Shown: in pieces, positions 23,471 through 34,019 of the stretch | How the letters are laid out: each line of letters opens with the position of its first letter | Numbering within the stretch: position 1 is the first letter of the stretch | Assembly (NCBI GenBank): GCA_015501595.1 | Contig: JADNRX010000022.1 | Location: forward strand, 248,001-312,000 | Direction of reading: 5' to 3' | Length of the DNA stretch: 64,000 bases | Origin: Hymenopellis radicata | Taxonomy: Eukaryota; Basidiomycota; Agaricomycetes; Agaricales; Physalacriaceae | Program-made: the position numbers and the translations under genes | Notes under the pieces: generated by a model | Told to the model about the DNA's origin: nothing | The model's database searches: none | What the model saw: the letters and a program-made list of their open reading frames with translations, nothing else

Positions 23471-24961
23471 ATGGCTCCTTCTGTCGCAGAACTGTCCACA
23501 CCCGCTTCTGAACCGGCCTCTAACGGTAACATTAACAACCTCAAGAGGGCTCTGAAACCCCACACGGTGCGCTCGTCTTTCTCGTGTATAACCATTCAGA
23601 AAGCTCATGCGATCGATACAGGACGCTGAGGGTCCTCTTTATCTGTATTACCTACCTTACTGGGACAACGATGAGAAGTTCCCTCCTACGCAGCTCTTCG
23701 GTATGTTACCGTTCAGCTTCGTTGTACAATATGCTTACAGGGCTCAGAGCACACCGATCCCGGTAGTCGCGCCGATCCTGCGAAGCCGCACCCAGTTTGA
23801 CCGCCAATACCACCAGGAAGAACGTCAGCCCGTACATCGGGACCGAGATCTCTGGCGTTCAAATCTCAGAATTGACGAAGGAGGGCCTTGACGAATAGGC
23901 CTTGTTCGCGGCCGAGCGGAAAGTTGTGATTTTCCGGGACCAAGATTTCAAGGATCTGACCTCAGAACGCCAAATTGAAATTGCCTCGTACGTCTGTCAA
24001 TCTTTTCCAGGTTTTCCTGCATCATCAGCCTTAGCCAATGACGAGTCTCCAGTTACTTTGGCCCCACCCGACGTCTGGAAATGTGAAAGGGTTCCCAGAA
24101 TTCCATGCAACTATCACTTTGAAGGTAGTACACGCTGAGCTGAAATGCCCTCAGTCTTTCGCGATGAGCACAACGACGTATTCCGTGAATACCTGGCTGG
24201 CGACAGGATCAACAAGACGAGTTAGCAGTCCGACGTTGTAAGTCCCCTCCTCCTTCATGAGCTCGGACCACGATTGACTTTGTTGATGTAGTCGTACGAG
24301 AAGCAACCTCCAGGCACGACATTCTTCTTCTTATTGCAACAAGTGCGTGGCGGTACGATGTAACTGTGTTGAGGCTGAGCGTACCTCAGCCAGTAAACGG
24401 CGGAGGCGACACACTCTTCTTATCTGTCGAAGCGTATCGCCGATTGTCGCCCGAATTCCAGAAGCGGCTCGAAGGACTGAAGGCAGTTCATAGTGCTGTT
24501 ACGCAAGCGGAATATTCGCGCAAGGCGAACGGCCCAGTGCGCCGGGAACCCGTTGAGTCAGAGGTAAATCAACCGGCTTTCATTCGCCTTCCCCGTTCAT
24601 CTTCTTCCAGCACCCGGTTGTCCGCCAACACCCTGTTACGGGCGAGAAGGCGCTCTATGTCAATCAAGGGTTCACGAGACGGATTGTCGGGTACAAGAAG
24701 GAGGAATCCGACTATCTCCTGAACTTCCTCTTTGACCATATCGCGAAGGGCGCTGATTACCAGGTGCGCGCTAGGCAGTGTCATTGTTTGGGTAAGTTTC
24801 AACTTGTCTCTTCAGTTGAGTTCTGACTGGACGCGTGATGCTAGCATAATCGTGTGACTGTCCATTCTGCGGTTTCGGATTTGGATAACCAGGAGAGGCG
24901 ACATGCGGTTAGGCTTACACCACAAGTAATGTTTTTGAGAGACAAGTGATAGTTCTTCCGA
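23471..24961 (+). pseudogene. TauD/TfdA-type alpha-ketoglutarate dioxygenase, broken
   Basis: Clear homology to the fungal taurine/sulfonate dioxygenase family (Fe(II) and 2-oxoglutarate dependent): [110 protein letters not shown] and the C-terminal NRVTVHSAV with RRHAVRLTPQ, keeping the distal His and the 2-oxoglutarate-binding Arg. Lesions: a frameshift ending in TGA at 23798; an in-frame TAG at 23896; a short deletion near 24062 that breaks YFGP..HPTSGN; TAG at 24223 where the family has Trp, directly followed by Gln where the iron-binding His of HxD belongs (24226); and a frameshift near 24768. So it is not a functional enzyme. Confidence 0.85.
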
Positions 24962-25648
24962 TATCGTCGAATGCAAATGGAATCATACAATCATGGAACG
25001 CCCACCACGTCTAGTCAATCGGAACTAGACGAAGCCGCAGTTCGGGTAGATACTCTATGTACTGAAAGAGCACGTCGATAGAGCGCTGGAACAGAGTAGA
25101 TTTAAGAATTCGAACAGTTGAAACATGTTAACCCACTTTAGGATTCATACGAGGAGGAACGATTATCTTCCTCCTCGTTTAGAGTAATCGAGACTACAGC
25201 GCTTGGTAGTTGGTGTCCAGTACATGGCACGCGACTCAAACCTCCTTCCATCCTTAAACTGTTCACGGTAATATTCTGTCCCACTGTCTCCTGCAACTAC
25301 TCAGCCGTCCCAGAGCAGCAGACTTGTTTGTTTGTTTGTGATTCCCGTTTATAGTGCGCAGCCCCGCCAGGGGCTATGATGCACTGCTCGTGGCGCCTTT
25401 ACAAACTATTGTACGCTAAAGTAGGTAAGGTATCTAACTATGGCGGTTTCCGTATCGTGTGATGTATTGTATGCGCGACATCAGGAAAACCATCCCGGGC
25501 TAATCTGAAGGGAATAAGTCGAAAATTTGTGGTAAACATGCTAACCCGCTAAAGAAGTTAAACTGTCTGAATTACCACAACTTCGATGTCCATTACATTG
25601 TGCCGCTAATGATACTTGAAATAACTATGTTGATCTCGATAATTATTC
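24962..25648. other. Intergenic, nothing recognised
   Basis: No gene. A short (TTTG)n tract lies near 25326-25340. The right end probably contains the promoter of the DUF6532 gene. Confidence 0.5.
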
Positions 25649-28311
25649 ATGAAAAATGCACCTGCCAGATCCAAGACATTCTCAGAAGACCACTCCTTTG
25701 GGACAACGCGACCCCATTTTGGGAACAACACGACACTTCCCTCGATTAGGCTTACTTGTCGGAGACGACAAATATTGCTACAACGCGTCGTGAGTTTCTT
25801 GATGATGTTCTCAAGCTCGTGTGCTTACGTCCAATACTACAGCAAAACGCGCTGTTGCGGTCAAACAGGCTGCGCAAGCCGCTCAGGTCGCTATCAAGAA
25901 AGCCGCTGTCAAGATTTCCAAGAAGACTACAAAGGGCAGTGTTCCACGGAAGTCGAAGGTCGTCACAGAGTCGGCAGGGAGCTCTTCAGTTGTATCCAGT
26001 CAGCACCGTACGTGTTTTCCACAGGCGTTGACGGACTACACGGCTCATTAGTTTCTTAAAGCTGGGCTCAAACTGGATTTACGTACTGGAAAGGAGGTCG
26101 TTCAGAACGTCGCCAAGACATCCAGGTTACCTGCGAGTTCCGGTGAGTCTATGGATAGTCCTGAAAGTCGCTGTAGCTCACCTAAAATACAGAACGCCAA
26201 TTTCGCGCCCCGGACATGCTCAGCGACGAGGTCGATGCTCCTACAGGACCCGAAAACAGTGAGTTTGCGTCAGATTCCGAACGAAACTGATGATTGACTT
26301 ACCCATACAGGTAAATCGCTCGAGCAGGACATGCGTGATCGTGTTCAAGCACTCGGCACGAAAGAAAACCGCTCGAGTCCAAGAAAATCCGAAAGAAATC
26401 CAGGAAGAGGACGCGTCGGATGACGAAGAGGATGAAATCCGAGGAGACCAAGATGATGAAGACATGCTTGAGGACGACAACGAACGCGAAGCAGACAACA
26501 AGGACGCGCTGAAGCTGTTTGATGATGAGGTCAGTGATTTAGATCCACATTCAAGCCGCGCTCCGTGCTCACCTGAGTATAGGCGGCACATGTGGTGCCC
26601 AGAACGAACAAGAACATGACTGGAGCGACCAAGATCGGTAAGTCGGAACGGATCGAATATCATTCCCACGCTGACCTGTTGATTGCTTACCACCACCATA
26701 GTTGACGACATTCCCGATGACCGTTCTATGGTCGACGACTCCGGTGTCAACGACGGGCTCAGTGACATGGAACACTTCGTAGATGACGACACCGCCGCTC
26801 CCGCTGGTCAAAACTCGTCTGAGTACCCAGAAGTACGGCGGATGATACTTGTGCGTGTTCTCACCCGTCTTCTAGAACATCCTAACCACCCTATAGGTGG
26901 AAATTGACCACGTCTATGTGCAAAGTCTGGAGCACTCGCTGCAAGCACCCACAGAGTGCGGGTTGACGCCCGCAAGACGAGGTATGCAACATCTCTTTCG
27001 CACTCATGATTTCTCACCTGTAGTAGGTGGCCTTGTTCCCGGCCAACGACCAGCCTGGACCACCACGTCCGGGCCCACGTCCAGCCTCCCGTCCAGCCCC
27101 ACGTCCAATCTCGCGCGCAACCCCACATCCATTGCATTCTCTCATCACTCGCACTACGTCCCGACTCCCTACGCAACGTGTCGACAACTCTGACGACGAC
27201 GTCGATGGCGCTCAATCTATGGACCCCGACAACTCCATCTTTCTTAGGCGTACCCGGATAACGGTCGTTCAGCATGGACGGCGATGGTACTTGACGAAGC
27301 GGGATCAAGGCTTTGAGATTGAACGGGTCCTTCGTCGCGCCATTCGGATCGTAACCTGCGGTATGGGTATCAACCCAGAAAACCCGGACTTCGTACCCTT
27401 CAACCAGGACCAGTTGGAAGCGCTATGCCTCGATTCACTCCTCGCGGCCGCTACGGAGTTGGGCTACAATGGAGTGGGTGATATCTATGACCGTCTCGTA
27501 CACGGTGATATGGACTTGTACATTAAGCCCATGCGGACATACGTGCGTATGCCTTCCTGTGTCATTGTGTGTGGGCTAATGTTCAGTTACAGGTTCAACA
27601 GCGCGCAATCATTCTTCGGTCAGACGTCAAGAAAACTGCAGCAGCCCTTGTTCCGGGTCTTCTTGAGCTCTCAAGAACGGATGCCGGTCGTCGGAAGAGC
27701 AAGGATTTGTTGGAGAACATGTCGTATGCGTTTGGTACCAACGCCGCTGTATGTTTTTGTTTACTTATTGACAGTCATGGACTGACTTACCGCGACCAGG
27801 AGCAGCCGGATCGTGCCAAACCGCTTGGCTCGGCGATGTTTCCTACCCTCCTTGCTTCTGCATACGGCTCGCTTTTATCCAAGCATGCCGAAGAACTCTC
27901 TTCCATTATCGCGGAAGGCCCTCAGTCGAAGGAGTTAGAGGTGACGCCACTTATGGTGGCCATGGTAGCGACTGCGGTATGTGACTCCTCCTTGTATGTT
28001 CCTTACTTACGACATTTGTAGGTGCACGCCGTCATCTCAGAAATAGCCCACAACACCAAAGAGGAATTCTCCGGCACCAATCTCGAGAACACGTTCAAGC
28101 TGCATCTGGCAATGCTCAATGGCCTTCGGGAACGTCGTGTTGCCTACTATCATACCCTTATGCACAACTTCTTCATCCATGCAACGTACGTTCTCATCCG
28201 CTGACAAATTCAATTACTGACCGTTTCAAAAGGGGTGCAATACCTAATGCCACGCATGGTCTCTCGACGAACGAGATCCTCAACACCATAGACTGGGACG
28301 CGATCGCTTAG
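25649..28311 (+). CDS. DUF6532 domain protein
   Basis: Multi-exon gene for a large protein with a basic N-terminal region (AAQVAIKKAAVKISKKTTKG), a very acidic middle (EEDASDDEEDEIRGDQDDED, then VDDIPDDRSMVDDSG), a Pro/Arg-rich linker and a C-terminal DUF6532 domain. The domain spans roughly 27240-28311: GRRWYLTKRDQGFEIERVL, LEALCLDSLLAAATELGYN, and LMVAMVATAVHAVISEIAHN followed by LRERRVAYYHTLMHNFF. C-terminal exons are secure: up to 27542, 27593-27748, 27800-27976, 28022-28185, 28233-28311. The start is uncertain. DUF6532 proteins are an expanded Agaricomycete family of unknown function; nuclear location is inferred from charge only. Confidence 0.7.
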
Positions 28312-28845
28312 GCTCCTGGACTCTCTTTGTGATCGTTTCACTACTTGCTGTTACTGTTCACCTTATGTATGCCTCCCCAACTCGATTTTTCCCTCTCCGT
28401 TTGTGCATATCATTATTCCTTTCTTGTTCGTAGCTTTTGCATATCCCGTACTGTACTACTATCCTCCTCGCTGTCGTTTTGTATCAAAATCAATTACGTT
28501 GTGTCTGCATCATCTGTGAGAATCCGAGTGGGCTACCTGTTCCGAAACAGCTAAACAGATGATGAAAACACTCGAAATCAATAGGAAAACCAGTCGCGAT
28601 TACTGTTTGATTACACACTAAGTACGACCGAAACTATGAGTAATCTGAACCAAGTCTCGAGGCAACTATCGAGGGACCACTTTCATTATCATAATGTGGT
28701 TAATCTGTCTAACGCAGCGAAAGCGTACGCTTCGAGCTATTTTCCGGCATTTCGATGGTATTGTACACGAATAACCGGGGGAGGGTTTTCCTGATGGAGT
28801 GGCAGACATGTCGCAAGATGTTAGGAGACGTGTCCAAAGAGAGGG
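28312..28845. other. Intergenic between DUF6532 gene and repeat copy 4
   Basis: Holds the pyrimidine-rich 3' flank of the DUF6532 gene, then unique sequence up to the left border of duplication unit 4 at about 28846. No gene supported. Confidence 0.5.
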
Positions 28846-29069
28846 CAATAACCCGAGCCAGAATTTAACCGAGTCGGAATGCATGCCTGAAGAAAACTGA
28901 CAACAGAGCGGCGAACATGGATTGAGAAGGAATCCGCGCTTGAGGATCGTTCGAATAGCGCCAGGCATAAGAACTTCGTGCACAATCCTCATCGCAAATA
29001 GTGGCGTGTATTACATACTTACGCGACCAGCGTCGACACAAAAAACATTCCTACTAATACAATCTACGA

Positions 29070-30744
29070 TTATTTCTTTATCATAAAACCCGACATGTTG
29101 CAAAGACTTAAGTACTTCATTGTGGTGGCGTCTCCTTGAGGTTCCCGTTTTCGACGTCTTGGGGCAGCCTCTGGTTCTACAAACACAGACGACCATACGG
29201 TGGTGACAATGCCGCGTTCCACTTCTTGGATCTCATCATCGTTTTCCACCGCGACCTGAAGGATCATCCGTCAATACTAGAACTGTGAGTTGCGAGACAA
29301 AATGTAAGGCATACCTGAAGCCGTGAACCTCCGGGCGCGCCATTCCCTGGGTCATAACCCTAAATATAGATTCCGGATTCTGGAGCTTATAGGAACAGAT
29401 TGACTCCTCGAATTGCGATGGAGGCACGAGCGAGCCAAAATAGACCTTCGACGGTAGGAAGTCATACATGCTGTTGCTGATGCTGCTGGAGAACTCTGTC
29501 CAGAAAGACTTTGGCGAGGCCAGAACCGACCGATCCATGTCAAGATCGATAGTAGTTTGGTTTGATCCCCGCTCCGTCGACGTGACGCAGCCTTGGTTCT
29601 GCACTCTAACGTCGGCGGACCGGGTGTCCCAAAAAAGCGCCAGGGCATTGAAAACGACCTGGCGAGGCGGTCAGGATTGGCGCAGAATAGGATGGGGAGG
29701 AATATCATACGTCTGTGCCACAGCACCCGAGGCAGACCCAGGCTAGTTGATGTCCTTTCATGAGGGTGAGGACGACCATATTGACCGTAGACGTTGTTAA
29801 CGCCACACAGGCAGCACTATACAGGGACGAGGTGTCATGACTGGTAATCGAACAACGTCGGGTAGACGCACATTAGAGTCCGGAGGGCGACATTTCTGAC
29901 CAGGGGGTTCATGTTGCAACGAAGGAGCGGATAAAGGAAGAGACTTGTGAGGAAGACATTGATGTACCTATTAAATGATGTTAACCGGTCATTCTGAGCG
30001 CAGAGTAACTGTTGACCTACAAGTCATACGTCAACAACATGATAGTGGAGTAGCGCTTTAGTCCAATATACAGACTCGATCGCGTCCCGCAAGAAGGTGA
30101 CCTTGCCTGAAGACTAATTAGATTCGGTCCAACCGTGCATTAGAACTTACCTATTATCATCGAAAGGATGACTGCAACGTACGCTCCCACTATGGTAGCA
30201 GCTATCATGTAGATTCTCGAGTGTCGTCGCTTTGTTCCAGCTGTCGGAGACCAAACGACATGAACCTTTTCGACTGAACAAGGTGAGACCGGTGCGCGCG
30301 AGTGGCAACACGAATGGACTCACTGAGGAAGCAGTATATCAAAAGCTTTGATGTGGCGTAGAAGAACACACAGATATAGATTGCCACTGCACAAGTCATG
30401 GCGTTCGTTGACAATCCAACGCCGAACGTGATGATGCCGCCTGTTAAGGAGCGGTCAACGCACAGCAGATGAAAATTCGCAAGAACGTACTGGAGAACAA
30501 GAACAACCATGAATCCAAGAAGATGAGCAGGATGCATAGACGAGGCCATGGAATCTGTTTCAATGTATTCCATGAATTCAGCTTTTCCGATGCGAGCCGT
30601 CGAGATACACAATGCGAAATAATGGATATCCCTGTAATCGTGCGCATAAGATCGCGTGAGGTGACCGTCGAAAATAGTACCTGCGAAGTAAATGAATGAA
30701 CTCAGAACTTGCATCCCGGGGGATGGAAAAATTAGCGAAGCCAT
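29070..30744 (-). pseudogene. Seven-helix-type membrane protein, paralog 4, decayed
   Basis: The first four exons match the intact paralogs in length (30681-30744, 30491-30631, 30324-30440, 30151-30273). The fifth (30021-30106) is 86 nt instead of 88: two single-base losses shift the frame where the others read a CIIG...KRY..IMLLTYD segment. The tail has a further shift at the last donor (near 29315) and a 5 bp loss near 29170 that would replace the usual ending with an unrelated run of about 30 residues. The ATG context is also changed, giving MASLIFPSPG. Promoter and splice sites survive, so it may still be transcribed. Confidence 0.75.
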
Positions 30745-30801
30745 TGTAAAGCGAGAAGAGTCTGGACGTTCATGGTAAAGACAATGTGAGTCAAGGATCA
30801 G

Positions 30802-30808
30802 CTTTATA
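30802..30808 (-). promoter_or_regulatory. TATA box of decayed paralog 4
   Basis: TATAAAG retained on the minus strand, 58 bp upstream of the start codon of the decayed copy. Confidence 0.5.
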
Positions 30809-31088
30809 AGGGAGACCTTGCGCTCGTGTTCAGGAGACTCATCAATTGACTTTGGGAAATCAGGAGACCTCCGAGCAGCGGAAGGCAATCAGTCTAAGAT
30901 GATGTAGTCGTGCTCGATCTGCCTAATCTGTACAATCCGTCCGTGGAACCTCAGACAATACAATGCAGATCGGACGAACTAGAATTAATTGGAGTGTCAG
31001 TACGGGTGGTGGTGGATGACATCCGAACCTTTCTATTAACTGGTTTCCACTGGTATGTAGCAAATCAACGAAAAAGAATCACTTGAAT

Positions 31089-32057
31089 CTACATGAAGTC
31101 ATCGGGGCCGCCTCCGAAATCATCCAAAGCCTCCTCATAGACACTTGTGTCGACCCTTGGGAGCGGGGAAATGAGCATCTACTGCAGATCTGAGACAAAA
31201 AAACTTACCGGCCCGCCACCTTCGCAGAACCCAAAGCCGGCTTCATGGCACTCTTGGGTTTCTTTTTTCCGCTTGCCTTGTCTCGGGCCTCCTTCTGTTT
31301 CTCGTTTGCTAGCGTGGTGAGACCGCTGGCTGCCTTGCGCACTTCAACGTCCTTCAACGGCATGGCCAATTCTCGCACATGATGCTCGATAAAGGCGGGA
31401 TATAGTGGTTTGTTCTGATGGCGCTTGATAATGAACTCAGTTATCATAGATGAGAGTTTGATGAAATCGTCCTTGGTTCGGGGTTGGAACGAAAGCAGAG
31501 AATCTAATTCTTTGGATGAAGTACCTGCTGACGATCGTCAGGAAAAACTTGAACACGATCTAGGTTTAACATGTCACCTCCAAGGGCAGCGGAACCTAGG
31601 AGGTCTGCCGCATTGTTGAGGTCTGCATTGAGTTCCATTTCCTTCAGTCGCCGGGCCTTTTCTCTTGGATCGAGAACAGCGTCGGAATCGTATTCATCGT
31701 CAGATTCGTTCTTTCTAGCGGCCTTTGCGGCCTCTTTCTCTGCGATCTTGGCTTTGAGCGTTCCCTTTTTCTTGGGTGGCGCTACTGGTGCGGATGGAGC
31801 TGGCTTTTTCTCCTCCTCGTCGGATGATGCCTCCCAGTCGCTCTATTAGCACATGAGTAAATATTTCCCCACCAAATTCTTGGATACGCACGACTGGGCC
31901 GTCGTCGTCTTCATCTTCGCCGTCCCATCGTGGTTTCTTTGGAATAGGTGCTTTCGATGGTGCAGATTTCGCGGCGGTGTCATTATCAGATGCCTCTAAT
32001 CACCAGTGAGCGCGGCGAAAACGGTGTTGAGCCAGAATGATTACCCCAGTCAGACAT
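31089..32057 (-). CDS. HCR1: Translation initiation factor eIF3 subunit j
   Basis: Orthologue of eIF3j (yeast Hcr1), which binds the 40S subunit, helps mRNA recruitment and takes part in ribosome recycling in the cytoplasm. Five exons (32045-32057, 31892-31995, 31578-31842, 31209-31524, 31089-31155) sum to 765 nt, giving 254 aa, the usual length. Hallmarks: the N-terminus MSDWEASDND and a second SDWEASSDEEE, a Lys/Ala-rich helix (KAKIAEKEAAKAARK), the core SFQPRTKDDFIKLSSMITEF, KPLYPAFIEHHVRELAMPLK, ASGLTTLANEKQKEARDK and the conserved end DDFGGGPDDFM. The first exon is only 13 nt. Appears fully intact and is the first clearly housekeeping gene right of the duplication cluster. Confidence 0.95.
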
Positions 32058-32235
32058 GTCGACTATTAGCGGATGGACGCGATGAACTGACAAGTAGTCA
32101 ACAACAAAAAATCAAAGCAGCGGTTCTCCTGTGATCGTCGTGTGCAAAATGGAACGCCGTTTGGCTCAGCGGGTAAGCGGCAAGTCGACACAATTATTAA
32201 ATTCAAATTGTTCAATCTCCTTTCTCACCACAACC

Positions 32236-33972
32236 ATGAACCTCAATCTACCAGCTGTCGCAAATCTGCTCGGCGCAAACCCACTAATGTCGCCCGAGCA
32301 GGCGCGGAATATCCGCTCCCTCTTGCATCAAGAGGAACACGTTCTTGCCAGCCTGAACGCTGAAATTCAACAGGCGTCTGCTCTTTTGGAAAAGTTGACA
32401 CGGGATCGTGATGCTCTGCAGGAAGTCATGGTGGGGCGGTCGCCGACGCAGAGCGCTGCTCTGAGGTCGGTTATCGAGGAGATGGAAGCTGAATTTAACC
32501 GACTCCAGAACGAGAGCAACGAAGCCAAGGATCATCTGGCGGATCTGTATCGCGAGCGGGAGCTGGATCCCACTCGGACATACCTAGTTCATGAAATTCG
32601 ATGCACGGGAATCGTGCTCAAGACACTGTCGGGCAAGATGGACGAGTTGCAGGCATCGCTGGACGTCAAGCGAAATATCCTGTCCCCCATCCGCCGTATT
32701 CCCATCGAAATACTGTCGGAAATATTCCGATGGTGTATGCCTGACGATGATTTCGTGGTCGTCAAGACCAGGCAAGCTCCGCTCCTCCTCACAACCGTCT
32801 GCAGTAGCTGGAGGAAACTCGCTCTTGCATCCCCATACCTTTGGTCCTCGATCTCTGTCACGATAACACGGGACAAGTGCAGCCCTGCCCCACGCCTCAT
32901 AGATCTCTGGCTTCATAGGACGATGGAGCAGCCTCTCTCATTTTCCATAGTAGAGCAACTCCAGCTTGAGGACCTCACTGCCTCCGACAACTATATCCTC
33001 AGCTGTCGAGATATATTACCGTACTTCGCGGATCACTGCCACAGATGGGAGCGCGTCAAGTTGGAGTATACAGATTGGAGGATGTCATCCGGCTTAGCGG
33101 CTATAGCACGCAAGAGCGCGCTATCATCACTCTGGTCGTTGGATCTCCACCGAGAGTATTGGGTATCAGCCGAGACGAACGAGCTATCCCATATCGTGAC
33201 AGCACCTGCTTTGCGCGACTTTACTTGGTACAGCCGCAGCGCCCCCATCAAACCTCTTTCCCTCATCCCCGCGTCCCAGCTCACACGCCTCCACATTGTG
33301 CGTCCAGTGACGATGGATGACTACTTTGATATTATCAGTCGGTATCCACTGCTCCAATCTGCGGCCATCTATGTCCAGCTCGTGGGTCGCGAGCCAGACG
33401 ATCCGGTCGTAATTCCCGATAGTCCCATCCACCTTCCCGACCTCAAAGACTTCTCCCTCACCGTCGACACGTCCATAACGTCGTTATTCAGTCGAATAAC
33501 CGCCCCTTCCCTCACATCGCTTCGCGTTAATCGCTTAGACGAGTACCTCCTTATCGACCCCCAAGAGGGCGTGACATTTTGGAACCAAGAAGAAGTCACA
33601 GCGTTCCTCCAAAGGTCAAAGTGCGCATTGGAGACATTCGAAGTCCGAGACGGCGAAATATCGGCGGGGGAGCTTGTCCCGCTTCTCACTGCATCATCTC
33701 CGTCATTGAAGAATCTTATGATATCGAATGAGAGGTCGAGTTTGTGTTCGGTGATGGATGTGGTTATTGAGGCTTTGATGCCCGTCGATGGGAAGTGCCT
33801 TTGTCCGCGTTTGGAGTTGTTGAAGCTGTGGAGGTGTATTTCGTCGACAGATGGGATGTTGTCTGATATGATATCGGCGCGGTGGGGTCGAGGCAAGAGA
33901 AGAGGCCGCTACGGTTGGTTATTATCCTTCTCAACGATGAAAGCCAACACCCGGTGGATGTGGAGAGGTTGA
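32236..33972 (+). CDS. F-box protein with N-terminal coiled coil, C-terminal frameshift
   Basis: Likely SCF-type substrate adaptor of the large Agaricomycete F-box family. ATG 32236 (ACCATGA context) is preferred over upstream starts. Residues of about 20-130 form a coiled coil (EQARNIRSLLHQEEHVLASL). The F-box follows with RRIPIEILSEIFRWCMPDDD and the WRKLALASPYLWSSI segment, then leucine-rich-repeat-like strands. The frame stops at 33972 after a basic run. From about 33886 another frame reads LRLVIILLNDESQHPVDVE and HTQRAGITLVRR to TGA 34019, which looks like the proper C-terminus. One extra G in the run GGTGGGGTCGAG (near 33886) would join them, so the gene has either a real 1 bp loss or an assembly error there. 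Confidence 0.85.
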   Translation: MNLNLPAVANLLGANPLMSPEQARNIRSLLHQEEHVLASLNAEIQQASALLEKLTRDRDALQEVMVGRSPTQSAALRSVIEEMEAEFNRLQNESNEAKDHLADLYRERELDPTRTYLVHEIRCTGIVLKTLSGKMDELQASLDVKRNILSPIRRIPIEILSEIFRWCMPDDDFVVVKTRQAPLLLTTVCSSWRKLALASPYLWSSISVTITRDKCSPAPRLIDLWLHRTMEQPLSFSIVEQLQLEDLTASDNYILSCRDILPYFADHCHRWERVKLEYTDWRMSSGLAAIARKSALSSLWSLDLHREYWVSAETNELSHIVTAPALRDFTWYSRSAPIKPLSLIPASQLTRLHIVRPVTMDDYFDIISRYPLLQSAAIYVQLVGREPDDPVVIPDSPIHLPDLKDFSLTVDTSITSLFSRITAPSLTSLRVNRLDEYLLIDPQEGVTFWNQEEVTAFLQRSKCALETFEVRDGEISAGELVPLLTASSPSLKNLMISNERSSLCSVMDVVIEALMPVDGKCLCPRLELLKLWRCISSTDGMLSDMISARWGRGKRRGRYGWLLSFSTMKANTRWMWRG

Positions 33973-34019
33973 AGGTGTTGCATACCCAGCGAGCCGGGAT
34001 TACGCTGGTGAGGCGATGA

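Larger units (their letters stand above)
28846..30995 (-). repeat. Duplication unit, copy 4
   Basis: Fourth copy, beginning at CCGAGCCAGAATTTAACC and so shorter on the left than copies 2 and 3. On the right it continues to about 31015 with the flank tag shared only with copy 1. It carries the decayed gene at 29070-30744. Confidence 0.9.
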
